Shown here in pieces: positions 37,903 to 40,992 of a DNA stretch of 40,992 nucleotides (position 1 is the stretch's first letter; each line of letters begins with the position of its first letter). A model generated the notes under the pieces. It ran no database searches. It saw nothing but the letters and a program-made list of their open reading frames with translations, and had not been told where the DNA came from. Source of the DNA: Anthoceros angustus (lineage: Eukaryota > Streptophyta > Anthocerotopsida > Anthocerotales > Anthocerotaceae). Position numbers and translations under genes: made by a program. Where the stretch lies: positions 1 to 40,992 of the forward strand of contig VJWM01000359.1 of assembly GCA_010909165.1 (NCBI GenBank), in the 5' to 3' direction.

Positions 37903-39319
37903 TGGTGATGGAAACAATTATCGGGCGGGAAGAAGAAAAGAAGATACTCAGTGATGCTTTGCAATCCAAAGATGCGGAGCTGATTGCCGTTTATGGAAGA
38001 AGACGGATTGGGAAAACGTTCCTGATCCACAATCATTATGATAAAAAGATTCGGTTTGAATTGACCGGGGTACACGAAGCGAGCCTGAAAGATCAGTTAC
38101 ACAATTTCAGCCTGGCACTGCAGACATCCATGGCTATTCCTGTGGCGCCAGCTGACCCCACCAACTGGATCGATGCATTCAGCCAGTTAACCGATCACCT
38201 GAAAACCCTCCTCAAAAGGAACCCGCGGTGATCCTTTTCGATGAACTTCCCTGGCTTTGCAGCCCGAAGTCGGGTTTCTCCAGGCCTTTGGCCATTGGTG
38301 GAATACCTGGGCTTCCCGTCACCCACTCATGAAGGTAGTTATTTGCGGATCGGCAGCGTCATGGATCATCCGCAATATTATCAATGATCGAGGATTACAT
38401 AACCGCGTGACACAGCGGCATCCGTCTCTTGCCTTTCACCCTTGCCGAAACGGGAGCATTTTCATCATCATGGAGTAAAGTTAGACCGGTACCAAATCCT
38501 GCAGCTCTATATGGCGATGGTGGCATCCCGCAATATTTGAAGCAAATAAAAGGGGGAAGCGCTGCAGTCTATCGACAGACTCTGTTTCACGACAAACGGC
38601 ATGCTCAAAACCGAATTCGATGATCTCTACCAATCCCTGTTTGCGCATGCGGAAAATCATGAAGCGACCGTCAGGGCTCTTTCCAAAAAGCAAAAAGGTA
38701 TGACGCGGGCGGAGATTATCGATGCCTGGTTTTACAACAGGCGGATGGACCACTGCACTCTTTAATGAATTGGAACAATCGGGTTTCATTACCCAATACA
38801 TACCATTTGATCGTACAGTAAGAGATGCCATCTATAAACTATCCGATGAGTATAGCCTGTTCTACCTGAAATTCATCGAAGGTGCGCGGGCTACCGGCGC
38901 GGAACCAGCTCGTCTTTCTCAAACGCAATCCTATACCAGTTAGGGCGGTTTTGCTTTTGAATCGGTTTTGCCAGAAACATGTGGATGTTATCAAAGCTGC
39001 CCTGGAATTGCGGGAGTATATACCGAAGCATCGGGCTGGCGTTACATTCCTAAGAAAGGTGAAAAGGAGCGCAGGTGGATCTACTGCTTGACCGTGCTGA
39101 CCACTGCATCAACCTTTGTGAAATGAAATTCGGCAGGTGAATTTTCCATTGAAAAAATACGCGGGTGAACTGGATAACAAAGTGCAGGTATTCAAAGATC
39201 AAACAAAAACGAAGAAAACGGTCTTTCCAACCATGATTACTACGTATGGAACGAAGCAGAATATTTATTACATCGGCTGCATTGTTTCCGAGGTCACCCT
39301 GCACGACCTGTTCAAATGA
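37902..39319 (+). CDS. AAA ATPase of the archaeal-type/DUF234 family
   Basis: METIIGREEEKKILSDALQS then DAELIAVYGRRRIGKTFLIH gives the Walker A variant GRRRIGKT typical of this family. Walker B is VILFDELPWL (after an indel). MKVVICGSAASWIIRNIIND is the sensor region. MGGIPQYLKQIKGG precedes a winged helix and, near the end, the DUF234-like nuclease-fold domain: VDVIKAALELR, and IEKKYAGELDNKVQVFKDQT in another frame. About 470 residues. It starts at 37902, eight bases after GGAGG. These single-gene ATPases are widespread in Bacteroidota and archaea, and their role is unknown. Seven or more indels. Confidence 0.85.
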
Positions 39320-39350
39320 CGGCACCGAACGGGAACATATTCAAACGAAT

Positions 39351-39866
39351 TCAATCTGAACTGCCCAGTTCCTTTATTTGCCCATCCAGGTGCTTCTGTA
39401 GTTCATCAATGAACGCCTCCGCAATTGGCATGAGCGTGTCAAGATTTTGGCAATCAAGTTTTAGCCTGGCCTGGAATTCGGAAGAATGCCTGTTGATGAA
39501 ATGGCTTTTACATGCCTTTCTTTAGTTAGCAGGCTCGATAAAAGCATACAATTGCTTTACCTTATCGTTCTCAAGTAGAAAAATCCATGCTGTTTAATAA
39601 GCCTCCGCCGGTTTGTATGTGCCAAAAAGCCTTGCACTATTCTGAAGGAGATCTATTGGCTAGCAGCGGAAAACTTATATCCGGATCTTCGGATATGAGC
39701 TTGTTCTATAAAATCAGAAACTGCTCGCAGTCCGTCAAAGACAAAGTCCTTGTCATACATCTTAATGTCATCGGCATAGATTACCTTAAGTTCATCGCGC
39801 TTTGCTACATCTTTTCGTTCCAGGCGGCAACGTGTATTTTGCAGTTATTGAATATTGTTTTTCCAT
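39351..39866 (-). CDS. Hypothetical protein
   Basis: It starts MEKQYSITAKYTLPPGTKR. VAKRDELKVIYADDIKMYDK, DFVFDGLRAVSDFIEQAHIR and SGYKFSAAS follow, then after indels WIFLLENDKVKQLYAFIEPA, SSEFQARLKLDCQNLDTLMP and IAEAFIDELQKHLDGQIKEL. About 170 residues, mostly helical. No family recognised. It converges on the ATPase gene. Confidence 0.5.
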
Positions 39867-39932
39867 CGCTGTTCTTTTTGCTTTAAATGATGAGTGCCAA
39901 GTTAGAGGGAGTGAATAGCATCTGATTGTCAT

Positions 39933-40558
39933 TTACCTGCGCGGCGTAGCAGATTTATTCCTAAAATACGGAAGAATAAAGGAATAGCCGGAATGGATAC
40001 TGCATAACCGGCGGTAACAAATGGTTCTGACAGAAATGCCGACAATACCATCAGCAACATTGCCACCAGGGCTGATTACCATATAGACACTGGTTGCTTT
40101 GGGGTAAACCAGCCGGCCTGTCTTAGCGAAACGCGAGAATGGCTCGCCAGGTAAGTTATCGCCACTTCAACAACAGCGATAAGTCCAAACAGTTTTCTCC
40201 AGGAAGGTGCCAGTCCGGCAAATGTTCAGCGCTGGATGAGGTTACTATTTTGAAAAATTCGGTTAAATAGAATCCCCAGTATATCATATTCATGATAAAA
40301 GCGGGATGGCTATTGCGATAGCGCTTGTCTCCAATGGTGGAATAGAATGTTTCTCCCGAACGGACCAACTCCTGTTTTAGAGAAGAAAAGCCAATAGCAA
40401 TAAAAATGCCGGCTACAATCAGCATGGCATACCTCACCTGTTGCTCGGTAGCCGCCACCCACACTGTCATGTCTTCCGGCGGGGTCCGAATCCAAAAAAA
40501 TGGTTGGCAAGTATCCTCCTTGGCCACCGAAGTGCTTGTTTGATTTTATCGGCACCAT
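39933..40558 (-). CDS. Hypothetical integral membrane protein
   Basis: The frame shows ATEQQVRYAMLIVAGIFIAI, then SHPAFIMNMIYWGFYLTEFF. After an indel, WRKLFGLIAVVEVAITYLAS and VYMVISPGGNVADGIVGISV follow. At least three membrane helices, about 205 residues. The start is either 40558 (MVPIKSNK) or 40527. Family not recognised. Confidence 0.5.
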
Positions 40559-40992
40559 GTTTCTGCCTCACGGAGTGGGGACGGACCCTCCACTCGGCGT
40601 CAACTGCAGCATATTTATCAAGAAAAACTCCAGCAATTTATTTAGCAATTTTTCAGGAATTTTTCAGCTATTTCCAGCATATAAAATCCAGCAAATATTT
40701 CAAAAAGAAACACAAACAATCAGCAATTATGGCGGGCAGACACGTGTTTTATGTCTTACGGCTTGCGTTTTGATTCGAGCGAGCACATTTTGTCTTGTGA
40801 CGGCCGGTGAATTCGCAAATTTTGCTATATTTCTCACGATCTTAGCAGTGGTGTGAGACTTGATCGTGGATCGCGGCAGGATCGCCCGGCGACGAAATTT
40901 CTTGATGGAGAGATGGATTTTCCGGCCGATCGAGATCGGAGGCGGCGGATCTTGGCGCCTTTGGATTATATGGCACCGAGTGTGCGCGAGGC
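40559..40992. other. No gene seen; composition shift at the right edge
   Basis: 40600-40740 is AT-rich with no frame of interest. From about 40790 the sequence is markedly G+C-rich with many GATC sites and resembles nothing to its left. No gene is supported. Confidence 0.5.

Noticed and set aside
40441-40856. Plus-strand frames of 110 and 118 codons
   Set aside because: They overlap each other and the minus-strand membrane protein, and have no family resemblance.

Overview
The window looks like a contig from a member of the Bacteroidota, most probably a Chitinophagaceae or Sphingobacteriia relative. The evidence is a SusC/RagA-type TonB receptor beside a TlpA-type thioredoxin, a CTnDOT-type transfer module (RteC, TraE, F, G, J, K, M, N), and DUF4184, RDD and AraC families common in that phylum. 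Almost every recognisable gene, mobile or chromosomal and on either strand, is cut by single-base indels about every 100-300 bases, while family motifs continue in the next frame. I read this as uncorrected sequencing error, so genes are given with the span of the intended product and the breaks are noted. True decay cannot be excluded for any single gene.

Layout. 1-2205 (minus strand): a thioredoxin-like protein followed by the start of a SusC-like receptor that runs off the window. 2702-8367: accessory genes, namely an XRE regulator, an MNT-HEPN nucleotidyltransferase, a complete group II intron with its reverse transcriptase, a second XRE regulator, a RelE/ParE-type toxin-antitoxin pair and two small unknowns. 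8705-20592: rteC, then a transfer operon traE-traF-traG-lipoprotein-three TraI-like paralogues-traJ-traK-traL-like-traM-traN. These would build a type IV secretion apparatus of the Bacteroides conjugative-transposon kind. No relaxase, coupling protein or integrase is visible in the window, so the element is either incomplete or continues elsewhere. 20619-25106: a DUF3945-like mobile-element gene split by an IS21-family insertion (21280-23926) with an apparent 18-bp target duplication, then three small genes, two of them HTH proteins.

25200-25491 holds a tandem pair of about 128-bp non-coding units, each a conserved loop on a differing stem plus a near-invariant tail. A third copy of the tail sits 12 kb away at 37570. 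25864-40558 is a chromosomal or island region: a Fic protein, a DUF1963/PDCD2-like zinc protein, a run of small unrelated minus-strand proteins (RDD, DUF4184, DUF1493, a lipoprotein and unknowns) that resembles an orphan immunity-gene array, a response-regulator fragment, an amidase, a VOC protein, an AraC regulator, and an AAA ATPase whose ribosome-binding site lies in a long inverted repeat. The last 200 bases differ sharply in composition and may be a chimeric end.

The strongest candidates for something undescribed are the three-copy structured element, the duplicated palindromic element flanking the intron, the pair of long hairpins ahead of traE, and the inverted-repeat arrays ahead of fic and the ATPase.
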